From: Gloeocapsa sp. PCC 7428
GTDB lineage: Bacteria > Cyanobacteriota > Cyanobacteriia > Cyanobacteriales > Chroococcidiopsidaceae
DNA length: 64,000 nucleotides
Reading direction: 5' to 3'
NCBI RefSeq assembly: GCF_000317555.1
Contig: NC_019745.1
Coordinates: 5,367,449-5,431,448, forward strand
The translations under genes were made by a program, and so were the position numbers. The notes below the pieces were generated by a model that did not search any database, was not told the origin of the DNA, and worked only from the letters and a program-made list of their open reading frames with translations. Shown here in pieces: positions 33,135 to 44,087 of this stretch (its first letter is position 1; every line of letters starts with the position of its first letter).

Positions 33135-33785
33135 ATGCAACTTAGTTTTGTCAGTCAACCACGTTACACGCTGCAATTTGTCGGTAAACGCATTATTGAC
33201 ATTTTAGGCGCTGGTGTGGGGATACTTCTGCTTAGCCCTCTGATGCTGGCGATCGCGCTTGTGATTTCTTTAGACTCAAAAGGACCCATCTTTTTTCGTC
33301 AAGAACGTTTAGGGCGTGGTGGAAAACCTTTTTTGATTTGGAAGTTTCGCACTATGGTAGTTAATGCCGAGCAACTTCTGCAAGATCTCGAACACTTGAA
33401 CGAATCCGACGGCGGAATCCTTTTTAAAATGAAAGAAGATCCTCGTGTCACTCACGTTGGTAAATTCTTGCGACGCACAAGTTTAGACGAATTACCGCAA
33501 CTGTTTAACATTATTCAAGGTCACATGAGCTTAGTAGGTCCGCGCCCTCTACAATTACGCGACTGTACTTTAGCGCTCAAAGAGTATCAAAATGCTTTCA
33601 CTAAACGTTTAGAACTCCTACCTGGTGTAACAGGTTTGTGGCAAATTAGTGGGCGTAGTGAGATAAGCTTTGACTATATGCTGCACCTAGATGCCATTTA
33701 TCGCGATCGCTGGTCTTTATGGCTCGACCTCCACATCATTTGGCAAACCTTAATTGTCGTCATGACAGGCAAAGGCGCTTACTAA
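33135..33785 (+). CDS. Bacterial sugar transferase (undecaprenyl-phosphate hexose-1-phosphate transferase type)
   Basis: 216 residues corresponding to the catalytic half of WcaJ/PglC-type enzymes. One membrane helix lies at about 18-42 (KRIIDILGAGVGILLLSPLM), then FFRQERLGRGGKPFLIWKFR near residue 55, KMKEDPRVTHVGKFLRRTSL with the catalytic-site region DELPQLFNIIQG, SLVGPRPL, and PGVTGLWQISGRSE near residue 160. It loads the first sugar phosphate onto undecaprenyl phosphate to start an exopolysaccharide repeat. It stands alone, but may serve the glycosyltransferases at 16.7-18.7 kb. Confidence 0.92.
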   Translation: MQLSFVSQPRYTLQFVGKRIIDILGAGVGILLLSPLMLAIALVISLDSKGPIFFRQERLGRGGKPFLIWKFRTMVVNAEQLLQDLEHLNESDGGILFKMKEDPRVTHVGKFLRRTSLDELPQLFNIIQGHMSLVGPRPLQLRDCTLALKEYQNAFTKRLELLPGVTGLWQISGRSEISFDYMLHLDAIYRDRWSLWLDLHIIWQTLIVVMTGKGAY

Positions 33786-33967
33786 ATCTTCAACGCTAGT
33801 AGTTAGTGCTTAGTGGTTAGTTGCTAGTTACTCAGTCCCCGCAGGTGCACAGGGTTTATTGAGCCGCGACTAAAGTCGCCAGGCTCTCAATTTTAGGGGT
33901 AACATCCGATTTATGCACGCAGTTCAAAATATCCTAATATAGACTCAGTAGATACAAACAATGTGCA

Positions 33968-34600
33968 GTGCAGCCTGACTTAATAGGCTTAGAATTTACA
34001 AAGGGAGAATTGAAGCGATTAACTGGAGTCAATCCAGATAATGTATTGCGCGGGTCAATTTGGCAAAATCGAGAAAAACGATTCAGTTTTCTATCGAATG
34101 AGTTCGTCAAAGTTTTTGTACCAACTGTTATTATTGTTGGTTTAGTTTACATACTCGTTATTAGAACAACAATCGGTACATCAATTGCGGGAGCGATCGC
34201 ACTTTTTATTATTACATTCATTCTCATTACCTTGGGACGCTGGATTTGGCAGCAAAAAATTTACCCACAACCGCTAAAGAACCTCTTAAACAACGTCGAT
34301 CGCTACCATCGCGTTATTTACGATATCGCTACGATTGATGAAGCTGAAACAAGTACTAATCAAGTGGAACGCAACGCACTTTTACAAGCTTTACAACAAT
34401 TAAGAGCCAATTTAGTGCAAGCTTTACAAATCGAAAGAAGCTTAAGACAATCACAACCAATCGACACACCAGACTTACTTTCGCCGCCAAAACTAACGAA
34501 TATTCAAACTCAGGAGTACGCGCCAATTGTAAATGCTCTGTTGCAAATTAGCAGCAGCGTGCAAGCAGAAGTGCGAAAATTACAAGCGCAGATTCTATAG
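33968..34600 (+). CDS. Hypothetical two-helix membrane protein
   Basis: About 210 residues with a GTG start (33968) that lacks a clear ribosome site; no ATG lies early in the frame. Two adjacent membrane helices are at about 44-64 and 68-92 (KVFVPTVIIVGLVYILVI and AGAIALFIITFILITLG). They are followed by a soluble helical region rich in Gln and Leu (LLQALQQLRANLVQALQIER) with coiled-coil character. No family is recognised. It sits alone between the sugar transferase and the kinase-like gene. Confidence 0.6.
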   Translation: MQPDLIGLEFTKGELKRLTGVNPDNVLRGSIWQNREKRFSFLSNEFVKVFVPTVIIVGLVYILVIRTTIGTSIAGAIALFIITFILITLGRWIWQQKIYPQPLKNLLNNVDRYHRVIYDIATIDEAETSTNQVERNALLQALQQLRANLVQALQIERSLRQSQPIDTPDLLSPPKLTNIQTQEYAPIVNALLQISSSVQAEVRKLQAQIL

Positions 34601-34603
34601 TAG

Positions 34604-34634
34604 GGGTCAGGGATCAGAGATCAGAGGTCAGTGT
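34604..34634 (+). repeat. Dispersed GGTCAGAGATCAGAGGTCAG-type repeat
   Basis: A short purine-rich element immediately after a stop codon. Related copies lie at 53644-53670 (same strand) and, inverted, at 33116-33132, 36071-36098 and 44009-44024. All are intergenic. Confidence 0.6.
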
Positions 34635-34705
34635 TAAAAGCTGGTTAAGACAATAGCTCTGAGCTTCTGTAATGTCCCAACCTACACTTCGGCTATAAAT
34701 TAAAG

Positions 34706-36049
34706 ATGGCAACTCAACCCAAAATTATTGTCCTCGATGATGACCCTACAGGTTCGCAAACCGTTCACAGTTGTCTCCTCCTGACACGCTGGGATGAAGA
34801 AACACTGCGACTAGGGTTAACTGATGAATCGCCAATATTCTTTGTGCTGACCAATACGCGATCGCTACCTCCCGATCAAGCCGCCAAGGTTACAAAAGAA
34901 GTCTGTCATAATCTTAAAAGCGCGATCGCCGCGGCAGGAATTACCGATTTTCTCATCGTTAGTCGATCCGATTCCACACTACGCGGACACTACCCTATCG
35001 AAACCGATGTCATTGCCGCAGAACTTGGTCCATTTGATGCGCATTTTCTCGTACCGGCATTTATAGAAGGCGGACGAATTACCCGCGATGGTATCCATTA
35101 CTTAATCGTTGATGGAATTCCGATCCCTGTACACGAAACGGAGTTCGCCCGCGATTCGGTTTTTGGTTACACTTACAGCTACTTACCCGACTACGTTGCA
35201 GAAAAAACCCAAGGACGCATCCGCGCAGATCAAGTCGAGCGATTTTTATTAAACGACATTCGTAGCGGTACGGATGTTGCGGGAAATCTTTCCACCCTCG
35301 CAAGATTACAAAACTTAACAGGCAATCAATGCGTTGCGGTTGATGCTGAAACACAAGACGATCTCAACCGCTTTGCCCAAGATGTTCTCACAGCAGCAAG
35401 TCAAGGTAAACGCTTTTTATTTCGTAGCGCCGCGAGTTTACTCACAGCATTAGCACAATTACCACCGCAGCCTGTACCACCAGAAGAAATGTCGCAATAC
35501 GTACGCGAGGGTAAACCAGGTGTCGTGCTTGTTGGTTCGCACGTCAAAAAGACAACCGAACAACTAGAAAACCTCTTGCAAGAACCTGACATCGTAGGAA
35601 TCGAAGTCGATGTCGCACAGTTATTAGACAACTCGCTCGAACAACCGCATCAACTACTCACAACAATACTAGAAAAAGTTTACGCCGCGCACGAAGTTGG
35701 TAAAACTCCCGTAGTCTATACCAGCCGCCAAGAACTTGTTTTTGCTGATGTTCAAACACGATTACAGTTTGGTATCTCCGTATCTTCGCTATTAATGGAC
35801 ATTGTGCAGGGTTTGCCAAGCGATATTGGATTTTTGATTAGTAAAGGAGGCATTACCTCCAACGATGTCTTGAGTACAGGTTTAGCTTTAACAACGGCAC
35901 GCCTCCTCGGTCAAATTTTAGCGGGATGTTCGATCGTCCGCACTCCATCCGATCACCCACAGTTCCCCGACTTACCCGTCGTATTGTTTCCTGGTAATGT
36001 TGGTGATGCGAATGCCTTAACGACAATTTACCGAAGACTTAAAAACTAA
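34706..36049 (+). CDS. Four-carbon acid sugar kinase-like protein (DUF1537)
   Basis: 447 residues with the two-domain layout of the family. The N-terminal substrate domain has IIVLDDDPTGSQTVHSCLLL (about 7-26) and LIVSRSDSTLRGHYP near residue 92. The C-terminal nucleotide domain has VVLVGSHVKKTTEQL near residue 273 and FLISKGGITSNDVLSTGL near residue 375. Relatives phosphorylate erythronate, threonate or similar acids and usually sit with PdxA2 or aldolase genes; neither is present here, so the natural substrate is open. The large AI-2E family permease gene is convergent 45 bases away. Confidence 0.85.
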   Translation: MATQPKIIVLDDDPTGSQTVHSCLLLTRWDEETLRLGLTDESPIFFVLTNTRSLPPDQAAKVTKEVCHNLKSAIAAAGITDFLIVSRSDSTLRGHYPIETDVIAAELGPFDAHFLVPAFIEGGRITRDGIHYLIVDGIPIPVHETEFARDSVFGYTYSYLPDYVAEKTQGRIRADQVERFLLNDIRSGTDVAGNLSTLARLQNLTGNQCVAVDAETQDDLNRFAQDVLTAASQGKRFLFRSAASLLTALAQLPPQPVPPEEMSQYVREGKPGVVLVGSHVKKTTEQLENLLQEPDIVGIEVDVAQLLDNSLEQPHQLLTTILEKVYAAHEVGKTPVVYTSRQELVFADVQTRLQFGISVSSLLMDIVQGLPSDIGFLISKGGITSNDVLSTGLALTTARLLGQILAGCSIVRTPSDHPQFPDLPVVLFPGNVGDANALTTIYRRLKN

Positions 36050-36094
36050 TAAAGCAATGAAACTATTTTAACTCTGACCTCCGACTCCTGACCT

Positions 36095-37204
36095 TCACAC
36101 GTCAAGCTTAGTATCATCGACACTCGACAAATACGCTTTGCGATCGCTTGGCGCTTTACCTCGCCATTTATTCAACACATCCTTAACCAAAACTTCCTTA
36201 AGCCAAATTTGCGTCACAATCAAAAGGGGAATGGCGAGAAACAAACCCAAAAAACCAAAAAAACTAGCAAATACTACTACCGCTAAAATCGTAAACACTG
36301 GCAGTAGCGAAACTTCTTGTTGCATGATCAGCGGCACGAGAATCAAACTTTCAACCTGCTGAATCACAACATACAAGCCAATCACAGCAACCGCTTTCCA
36401 AGGTGCATCGAGTAAGGCAAGTAAAGCCGGCGGAAAGACGCTCAAAGTAGGTCCAACATTAGGAATAAATTCGAGTAAGCCTGCCAAAGCCGCATTAACA
36501 AGTGGTAGTGGGACTCTTAACACCGATAAACCAATAAAGCTGAACAAAGCTATAAAAAACATCGTAATCAAAGTGCCTTTGATCCAGCCAATGAGTGCAG
36601 CCTCACACTCGCGCAGGATTTGATCGACGCGCCGCCGATAGAAAGCTGGAAAAGTCAGAATCAAAACGCGGCGATACGGTGCAGGATCAGCAAGCAGCAT
36701 GATCGTTACAACGAGAAATAGCAAAAAGCCCAAAATAGCCGTCAGCGAAGTGTTGACTAAAAGCAAAACGTTGCCGAGAATTTGGGCTAGTAAAGATTGC
36801 AGTTGCCCAGCTAGATTGTTGAGTAAATTAACATCCTCAAAAAATTGTCCAGGAACCACAGTTTGCAGCCAGTCATACCATATCCTGAGTCGGTCAGATA
36901 TGACTGGGATTAGCGCTACAAGTTCTTGTAATTGGTCAATAATTCGTGGCACAATTACCGCAAAAAAGCCAATAATTAAAGCCAACAAGACAGTCATGGT
37001 GATGGCAATGGCAATACCTCGATTGATGCGATAGCGCTGGATGCCGCGCACCACGCGATTTAAAACGGTTGCGAGAACAACAGAAGCAAATATGAGCAAA
37101 ACCACTTGCCGGATTTGCCATAAAATGTAAAGCGCGATCGCGAGGACGATTAAACCAAGCCATTGCCCGAACTTCACAGTATTGTCTCCATCTCTTGGCT
37201 GCAT
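36095..37204 (-). CDS. AI-2E family transporter (PerM-like)
   Basis: 369 residues with about eight membrane helices: two N-terminal (LGLIVLAIALYILWQI and VLLIFASVVLATVLNRVV), one near residue 60, a soluble insertion of about 70 residues, a central pair near 145-175, and a C-terminal group including the conserved ALLEFIPNVGPTLSVFPPAL near residue 238. The family includes the autoinducer-2 exporter TqsA, but in cyanobacteria the substrate is unknown and Na+/H+ antiport has been suggested for some relatives. It is divergent from minC. Confidence 0.88.
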   Translation of the reverse strand: MQPRDGDNTVKFGQWLGLIVLAIALYILWQIRQVVLLIFASVVLATVLNRVVRGIQRYRINRGIAIAITMTVLLALIIGFFAVIVPRIIDQLQELVALIPVISDRLRIWYDWLQTVVPGQFFEDVNLLNNLAGQLQSLLAQILGNVLLLVNTSLTAILGFLLFLVVTIMLLADPAPYRRVLILTFPAFYRRRVDQILRECEAALIGWIKGTLITMFFIALFSFIGLSVLRVPLPLVNAALAGLLEFIPNVGPTLSVFPPALLALLDAPWKAVAVIGLYVVIQQVESLILVPLIMQQEVSLLPVFTILAVVVFASFFGFLGLFLAIPLLIVTQIWLKEVLVKDVLNKWRGKAPSDRKAYLSSVDDTKLDV

Positions 37205-37466
37205 GAGGTTGTGATGTAAATGTAGTCTGTAGAAATTTAAGTGTCGTCCTCCCTAAGACTTGGCGACTATGCCATTTCACTCTAAAGGTTCTACGAAGAG
37301 GGAACTTCAGGGGCAGAGGAAAAATGAATTGTAGTTCTCGTTCAGTGAAATTGAAATGGTATTGGCTAATTGCTAACGGCTAATTACTTAACTAAGAAAT
37401 TATAGTTCTAGACTAGAACTAATCTAAGATGATATAAAGTTGGTTCGCTGCTTAGACCAGTACTGC

Positions 37467-38258
37467 ATGACTGATTCTGCCCCGCCAGAAATAGAGACAA
37501 CACTGACCCCTCCGACAAATATCGCGAACAGTAACTTACAAGTTCGCCTCAAAGGTGAGGGAGAACATCTGTTATTGATTTTGCCGACAGAAGTTGAATC
37601 TTCTGCTACGGCGACAACTTGGTCGGATCTTTGGCAACAATTGAAGCAGCGGCTGAACGGTGGCGATCGCTTTTGGCAACCTAATACAATTGTCCATCTC
37701 ATGGCAACGGATCGGTTGTTAGACACTCGACAACTACAAGCGATCGCGGATGCTTTATCCGAAGCACAACTTCAGTTAACTCATGTTTTTACCAGCCGCC
37801 GCCAAACTGCTGTCGCTGCCGCAACTGCGGGCTATAGCGTAGAACAACAAGCACCGATTACAGGACTGAATCAAACCGTAAATGCTGCCCCTACGCCCCT
37901 TGCTGAACCGCTGTATCTACAAATGACGGTGCGATCTGGCATCGAAATTCGTCATGCTGGTTCCGTTATTGTGTTAGGAGACCTTAATCCAGGTGGTACT
38001 GTAGTGGCAAATGGCGATATTCTAGTTTGGGGTCGTTTGCGCGGAGTTGCCCATGCAGGTGCAGCCGGTAATTCTAAGTGTCTGATTATGGCACTGCAAA
38101 TGGAACCAACGCAGTTGCGGATTGCGGAATTTGTCGCTAGGGCACCGACGAATATTCCATCTCAGTTTTATCCTGAGGTAGCTTACGTCACGCCTGAAGG
38201 CATTCGGATCGCTAAAGCTGCTGATTTTTCTAAATCCCAATTTTCTTTACCGTCATGA
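37467..38258 (+). CDS. minC: Septum-site determining protein MinC
   Basis: About 263 residues from the ATG at 37467; a TTG 27 bases earlier is possible but lacks support. The C-terminal beta-helix domain is clear: VRSGIEIRHAGSVIVLGDLN, PGGTVVANGDILVWGRLRG and AHAGAAGN (about residues 150-210). The N-terminal domain is more variable. MinC blocks FtsZ polymerisation away from midcell and is recruited by MinD. Its stop overlaps the minD ATG (ATGA at 38255-38258). Confidence 0.93.
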   Translation: MTDSAPPEIETTLTPPTNIANSNLQVRLKGEGEHLLLILPTEVESSATATTWSDLWQQLKQRLNGGDRFWQPNTIVHLMATDRLLDTRQLQAIADALSEAQLQLTHVFTSRRQTAVAAATAGYSVEQQAPITGLNQTVNAAPTPLAEPLYLQMTVRSGIEIRHAGSVIVLGDLNPGGTVVANGDILVWGRLRGVAHAGAAGNSKCLIMALQMEPTQLRIAEFVARAPTNIPSQFYPEVAYVTPEGIRIAKAADFSKSQFSLPS

Positions 38259-39058
38259 AGCGTATTATTGTTACTACCTCTGGTAAAGGAGGGGTAGGTA
38301 AAACCACAGTCACCGCCAACCTGGGTATGGCATTAGCCCGCTTGGGGCGTAAAATCGTTTTGGTAGATGCCGATTTTGGTCTAAGAAACTTAGACTTGCT
38401 CCTGGGATTGGAAAATCGCATCGTCTACACCGCAATGGAGGTCGTCTCCGGCGAGTGTCGTTTAGAACAAGCTTTAGTAAGAGACAAACGCGAATCAGGC
38501 TTAGTTCTGCTTCCGGCTGCCCAAAACCGCAACAAAGAAGCCATCACCTCCGAACAGATGAAGCAGCTTGTTGATTCCTTGACAGAAATGTATGACTATG
38601 TTGTCATTGACTGTCCCGCAGGGATAGAAATGGGCTTTAAAAATGCGATCGCCGGCGCGAAAGAAGCATTAATTGTCACAACACCAGAAATAGCAGCCGT
38701 CCGCGATGCTGACCGCGTTATTGGCTTACTCGAAGCACAAGGAATCAAAAACATTCATTTAATTCTCAACCGCCTGCGCCCCGCAATGGTACAGGCAAAT
38801 GACATGATGTCGGTGAAAGATGTCCAAGAAATTCTCTCAATTCCATTAATTGGCGTTGTTCCAGAAGATGAACGCGTCATCGTTTCGACGAACCGAGGCG
38901 AACCTTTAGTATTATCCGAAACAGCTTCGCTTGCCGGAATGGCGTTTGAGCATATCGCCCGTAGATTAGAAGGGGAAAAAGTAGAATTTCTTGATTTGGA
39001 ACCTGTTCAAGACAACTTCTTTACTCGCCTGCGTAAGCTGCTGTTTTCTATTATCTAA
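38255..39058 (+). CDS. minD: Septum-site determining protein MinD
   Basis: A 267-residue deviant-Walker ATPase with SGKGGVGKTTVTANLG at residues 9-24, DADFGLRNLDLLLGL near residue 40, YVVIDCPAGIE near residue 115, and a C-terminal amphipathic membrane-targeting helix (FFTRLRKLLFSII). It binds the membrane as an ATP dimer, recruits MinC and is released by MinE. All motifs are intact. Confidence 0.96.
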   Translation: MKRIIVTTSGKGGVGKTTVTANLGMALARLGRKIVLVDADFGLRNLDLLLGLENRIVYTAMEVVSGECRLEQALVRDKRESGLVLLPAAQNRNKEAITSEQMKQLVDSLTEMYDYVVIDCPAGIEMGFKNAIAGAKEALIVTTPEIAAVRDADRVIGLLEAQGIKNIHLILNRLRPAMVQANDMMSVKDVQEILSIPLIGVVPEDERVIVSTNRGEPLVLSETASLAGMAFEHIARRLEGEKVEFLDLEPVQDNFFTRLRKLLFSII

Positions 39059-39085
39059 ACGATTTCTACCCCTGCATTCACTGTC

Positions 39086-39385
39086 ATGATTACCGAATTC
39101 CTCGATCGATTCTTTCCGGTGTCGCGCAATGATAACACGAGCCGTGATGCAGTTAAGCAGCGACTGCAACTAGTAATTGCCCACGATCGCGCTGATATAA
39201 ACCCGCAGGCACTTGAAAAAATGCAACAGGAAATTTTAGAAGTCGTCTCGCGATATGTCGAACTTGAACCCGATGGATTAGAGTTTTGTTTAGAAAACAA
39301 CCAACGCACCACCGCACTGATTGCTAATTTACCAATTCGTCGCGTTAAAGATGTTGAGGTTCAACAAGCTAGCGAGAAGCCTTGA
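39086..39385 (+). CDS. minE: Cell division topological specificity factor MinE
   Basis: 99 residues. The anti-MinCD segment [20 protein letters not shown] (about 19-38) is followed by the dimerisation domain ([20 protein letters not shown] and beyond). MinE stimulates MinD ATPase to set the Min pattern. It starts 27 bases after minD and completes the conserved minCDE operon. Confidence 0.94.
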   Translation: MITEFLDRFFPVSRNDNTSRDAVKQRLQLVIAHDRADINPQALEKMQQEILEVVSRYVELEPDGLEFCLENNQRTTALIANLPIRRVKDVEVQQASEKP

Positions 39386-39804
39386 TTAATAATTAGGCGA
39401 TCGCTTGTATTTAAAATTAAAAAGTAAGAGAAATTAAGATAAAGCAACACGAAGTGCTTTATAGCAAATCAATGTTTTGACCTAATTTAAATTTGATAAT
39501 TAGGTCAAAACGAGAAGTATTTATTATACTTCCTGCATGACTCATAAATGCCTTCCAATAAACAAGACTTTTAACAGTAATTCCACGGAGGTGAACAGAA
39601 TTTATTTAGCTGCGAATAAATTCGCGATTCTCTTCATGCAGGAGGTCTATTGCATTGCTAAATCTTCCTTTTAACTGACATACTTACGTCATACCAGCGC
39701 CACACTGATTGCTCAAAATTAAAAATATTGAATTGCAAATCAATAGTTATTTTGCTTCTATCTGATAACTTACACAGTACGTAGTTACTTACAGCAGTCT
39801 CCAC
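39386..39804. other. Intergenic region after minE with dispersed repeat segments
   Basis: 419 bases. A palindrome-like pair TTTGACCTAATTTAAATT and AATTAGGTCAAAACG (39475-39510) could form a hairpin and end the min transcript. The segment 39610-39645 (GCTGCGAATAAATTCGC, then TTCATGCAGGAGG) resembles in inverted orientation the start of 32814-33134. No gene is seen. Confidence 0.45.
39475..39510 (+). terminator. Inverted repeat after the min operon
   Basis: TTTTGACCTAATTT and AAATTTGATAATTAGGTCAAAA can pair around an AATTAGGTCAAAA/TTTTGACCTAATT stem, followed by CGAGAAG rather than a T run. It may be a processing or weak termination site for minCDE. Confidence 0.45.
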
Positions 39805-41124
39805 TTGAATAAACTACACAACTCCCTATTTCCCGCTACCCGCTCCCAAAAATCGCTACAACGGATTGTTAGGTTACTGATTGCAGGCGCAAGCGTTGCT
39901 AGCGTTGGACTTGTTGGGTGTACTCCCGCTATTGAGGTACAAGCTGATCGTGGTAGGCTACTTAGCCAAACTGATACCGTCGTATCTAGCCGTGCGATCG
40001 CCGATGTCCAAGCTTTAGTGAAATTAGGTCCTAGGGTAACGGGAACACCCGTCATGGAACAGGCGAGAGCTTATTTGATTGAACAGTATACGCGTGCTGG
40101 CTACGAAACACGAACTCAAACGTTTACATACCCAAAATTTGAGGATCTCGGCTCAAGTATTACAATCAACGGTCAAATCAGGAATGGGCGCGCACTTAAT
40201 GGCTCAATACCAGGAAAACCTAGCGCGCGACTTGTTGCAGTTCCGAATGTCGGACAGCGATCGGATTTTGCTACGGTTGATGTCAAAGGTGCGATCGCCG
40301 TTGTTCGACGCGGTGAAATTCCCTTTCTGCAAAAAGCCCAAAATGCAGCAAATGCTGGTGCAGTAGGTGTCGTTATCGTGAATAATGAACCTGGTGAGTT
40401 GTACGGTACGCTTGGTGGTGAAGTACAAATTCCGGTACTAGCACTATCTGGAAAAGCAGGTAACTCTTTAATTGAGTCGCAACCTTCACAAGGAACACTC
40501 ACCGTCAATACTCGCCAGCGCACAGTCACGGGTACGAATGTCATCGCGCACCTTCCTGGTGTGACGCAACCGCGCGTTGTTGTCGGCGCACATTATGACT
40601 CGGTTCCAGGTTCACCAGGCGCGAACGATAATGCATCGGGTACGGCTGTTGTTTTAGATATTGCCCGCAACGTTGCGCAAACACCGTTAGCCCGCGAAGC
40701 TTGGTTTGTTGTCTTTGACGGCGAGGAAGATGGTTTACACGGCTCTAGAGCCTTCGTTAGTCAAGCTCAACCCGACTGGTTGCAAGGTCTTGATGCCATG
40801 TTTAATTTTGATATGGTTGGTGTCAACGATCAGCTGCTTGTGGGTGGAAGTCAGTCACTAACTAAACTGGCGCAAGTAACACAATCTGATATATCTACAT
40901 TTGGCGGTCAAGGTGGTAGCGATCACGCTCCCTTTGCTAGAGTCGGCGTTCCTGTACTCTTCTTCTATCGAGGACAGGAACCAAACTATCATACTCCTAA
41001 CGATAAAGCTGTTGAGCCACAGTTACTTGATGAAACAACTCAGGTGGCGCTCAATGTCCTCCAGCAGTTGCTTGGTTCTGATACCAGCGATCGCATCTCG
41101 CTTATGCGGCGATCCGTACTTTGA
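39805..41124 (+). CDS. M28-family aminopeptidase-like lipoprotein with PA domain
   Basis: 439 residues with a TTG start. A lipoprotein signal ends in VASVGLVGC (Cys near residue 39). A protease-associated insert (about residues 150-210, KGAIAVVRRGEIPFLQKAQN) precedes the M28 metallopeptidase core. Zinc ligands are visible: His/Asp in VVGAHYDSVPGSPGANDNAS, Glu-Glu in FDGEEDGLHGSR, Asp in NFDMVGV and His in NYHTPND. It should remove N-terminal amino acids from peptides outside the cytoplasm; glutaminyl-cyclase-like members exist but are shorter. It is monocistronic as far as can be seen. Confidence 0.88.
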   Translation: MNKLHNSLFPATRSQKSLQRIVRLLIAGASVASVGLVGCTPAIEVQADRGRLLSQTDTVVSSRAIADVQALVKLGPRVTGTPVMEQARAYLIEQYTRAGYETRTQTFTYPKFEDLGSSITINGQIRNGRALNGSIPGKPSARLVAVPNVGQRSDFATVDVKGAIAVVRRGEIPFLQKAQNAANAGAVGVVIVNNEPGELYGTLGGEVQIPVLALSGKAGNSLIESQPSQGTLTVNTRQRTVTGTNVIAHLPGVTQPRVVVGAHYDSVPGSPGANDNASGTAVVLDIARNVAQTPLAREAWFVVFDGEEDGLHGSRAFVSQAQPDWLQGLDAMFNFDMVGVNDQLLVGGSQSLTKLAQVTQSDISTFGGQGGSDHAPFARVGVPVLFFYRGQEPNYHTPNDKAVEPQLLDETTQVALNVLQQLLGSDTSDRISLMRRSVL

Positions 41125-41251
41125 AACGCTAGAAATACAAAGCCATAACGAGTATGATTTATATGAATGTTACTTAACGTGTTAATTCGAGATGTGAGGG
41201 GCAGTTAGAACGTTTATCGATTCATTAGATTGTAGATATTCTTGCCAAGCC

Positions 41252-41746
41252 ATGCTGAAATTGATACCTATAGGCGCTGCCCTAGCTACTATTATTACTG
41301 CTCAACCTGAAATACTACCATCAGCAGCAAACACTGCACAGAAAAACACGAGTACAACAGCAGCATTGGTTGTCAAGCCAGAACCTATCATAGCTAGTAC
41401 CCTACCTAACACGATCGCGCAAACGCGTTACCGCACACCTCAACAAACCGACGACTCTGGTCGAGTTGGGACATTAGTCGTACTAGGCGCAATTGGCGCT
41501 ACGGCTGCGGTGGCGATCGCCGGTAGTACAAAAAACAAACTCCCCGCCGGAACAACGACCAAGCAGGGTAGTTTTGACAAAGCAAGTCCTAAACTCCAGA
41601 AGCGACTTATGACACTGCTACACAATGACCAAGCAGCAGCCAACCGTCTGATCGCAAATATTAAACTCAATCATCCGCACCAATCGACAAACTGGGCGAT
41701 TGAAAAGGCAATTTACGACCTAGAACGCGATCGCGGCGGTAGATAG
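41252..41746 (+). CDS. Hypothetical exported protein
   Basis: 164 residues. An N-terminal hydrophobic segment (LKLIPIGAALATIITAQ) looks like a signal peptide or anchor, and a second hydrophobic stretch lies at about 73-92 (VGTLVVLGAIGATAAVAIAG). The polar C-terminus contains RLMTLLHNDQAAANRLIANI and WAIEKAIYDLERDR. That pattern is seen in cyanobacterial proteins of unknown role. It is flanked by an M28 peptidase and convergent atpC. Confidence 0.6.
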   Translation: MLKLIPIGAALATIITAQPEILPSAANTAQKNTSTTAALVVKPEPIIASTLPNTIAQTRYRTPQQTDDSGRVGTLVVLGAIGATAAVAIAGSTKNKLPAGTTTKQGSFDKASPKLQKRLMTLLHNDQAAANRLIANIKLNHPHQSTNWAIEKAIYDLERDRGGR

Positions 41747-41886
41747 TTAAGAGCAGAGGGGGAGAGGAAGCAGAGGGGCAGAGGAGATAATACTACTAGT
41801 ACGAACTTCTCTTACACTAGTTACCACTTGCTAGCTACTAGCCACTCGCTTCTCACTCCTCACCTCTAGCCCCTATTTCCTCATGC

Positions 41887-42300
41887 TCACAGCATTCCGC
41901 CAGCAGCTTGGAAGCGGGCGCGCGCTCTTTTCAGGGCTTGATTCGCTTGAATTTGCTCTTGACGCGAGGCGTTTTGAATTTGATTGATTTTTGCTTCAGC
42001 TTGGTTGTAAGCTGCTCGTGCTGCTTCTAAATCAATTTTGTCGCCACGTTCAGCACCATTAACGAGAATGGTCACTTCATCACTTTCAACTTCAGCAAAG
42101 CCACCCATGAGTGCGATCGCCACCCAATCTTCATTCGAGCTTGGACGAACTCGCATGACACCTGTATCCAGCGCGGTTAATAGTGGTGCGTGACCGCTGA
42201 GAATACCCAGTTGACCTGTAGTACTTGGTAGAATTACTTCTTGCGCGGCTGCATCCCAAACAGTTTTATCAGGTGAGACGACACGAACAGTTAAAGCCAT
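41887..42300 (-). CDS. atpC: ATP synthase epsilon chain
   Basis: 137 residues. The N-terminal beta sandwich ([20 protein letters not shown], then [20 protein letters not shown]) and C-terminal helical hairpin ([20 protein letters not shown]) are typical. It is the central-stalk subunit of the thylakoid/plasma-membrane F1 sector and regulates ATP hydrolysis. It follows atpD by 95 bases, the usual separate beta-epsilon operon of cyanobacteria. Confidence 0.96.
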   Translation of the reverse strand: MALTVRVVSPDKTVWDAAAQEVILPSTTGQLGILSGHAPLLTALDTGVMRVRPSSNEDWVAIALMGGFAEVESDEVTILVNGAERGDKIDLEAARAAYNQAEAKINQIQNASRQEQIQANQALKRARARFQAAGGML

Positions 42301-42395
42301 GTTTGCGAATAAGAAAATAGTAAACAGTAATAGAGGTAACTGGTACTAGGTAGTGGGTAATAGCTTTACTCCGATTACCCATTACCTATGAGCTA

Positions 42396-43865
<1,470 letters not shown>

Positions 43866-44087
43866 TCAGCTATCTGGGAGATACAGTTCAATAGACTGTT
43901 TTTAAGATTATCACTGAATAGGTAGCGAACTGCACTTTCAGTGGTATTCCTGCAAAATCTATTATGGTTCATTTCAAGTGGAGTGACCCAGGTCAAGTTT
44001 TGAATTGCCTCTGACCTCTGCTCTAATTCCGGAAACCTCAAAATTGCATTTGTAGATAGAGCATACTTCCTTTCTTACAGTGTGTTT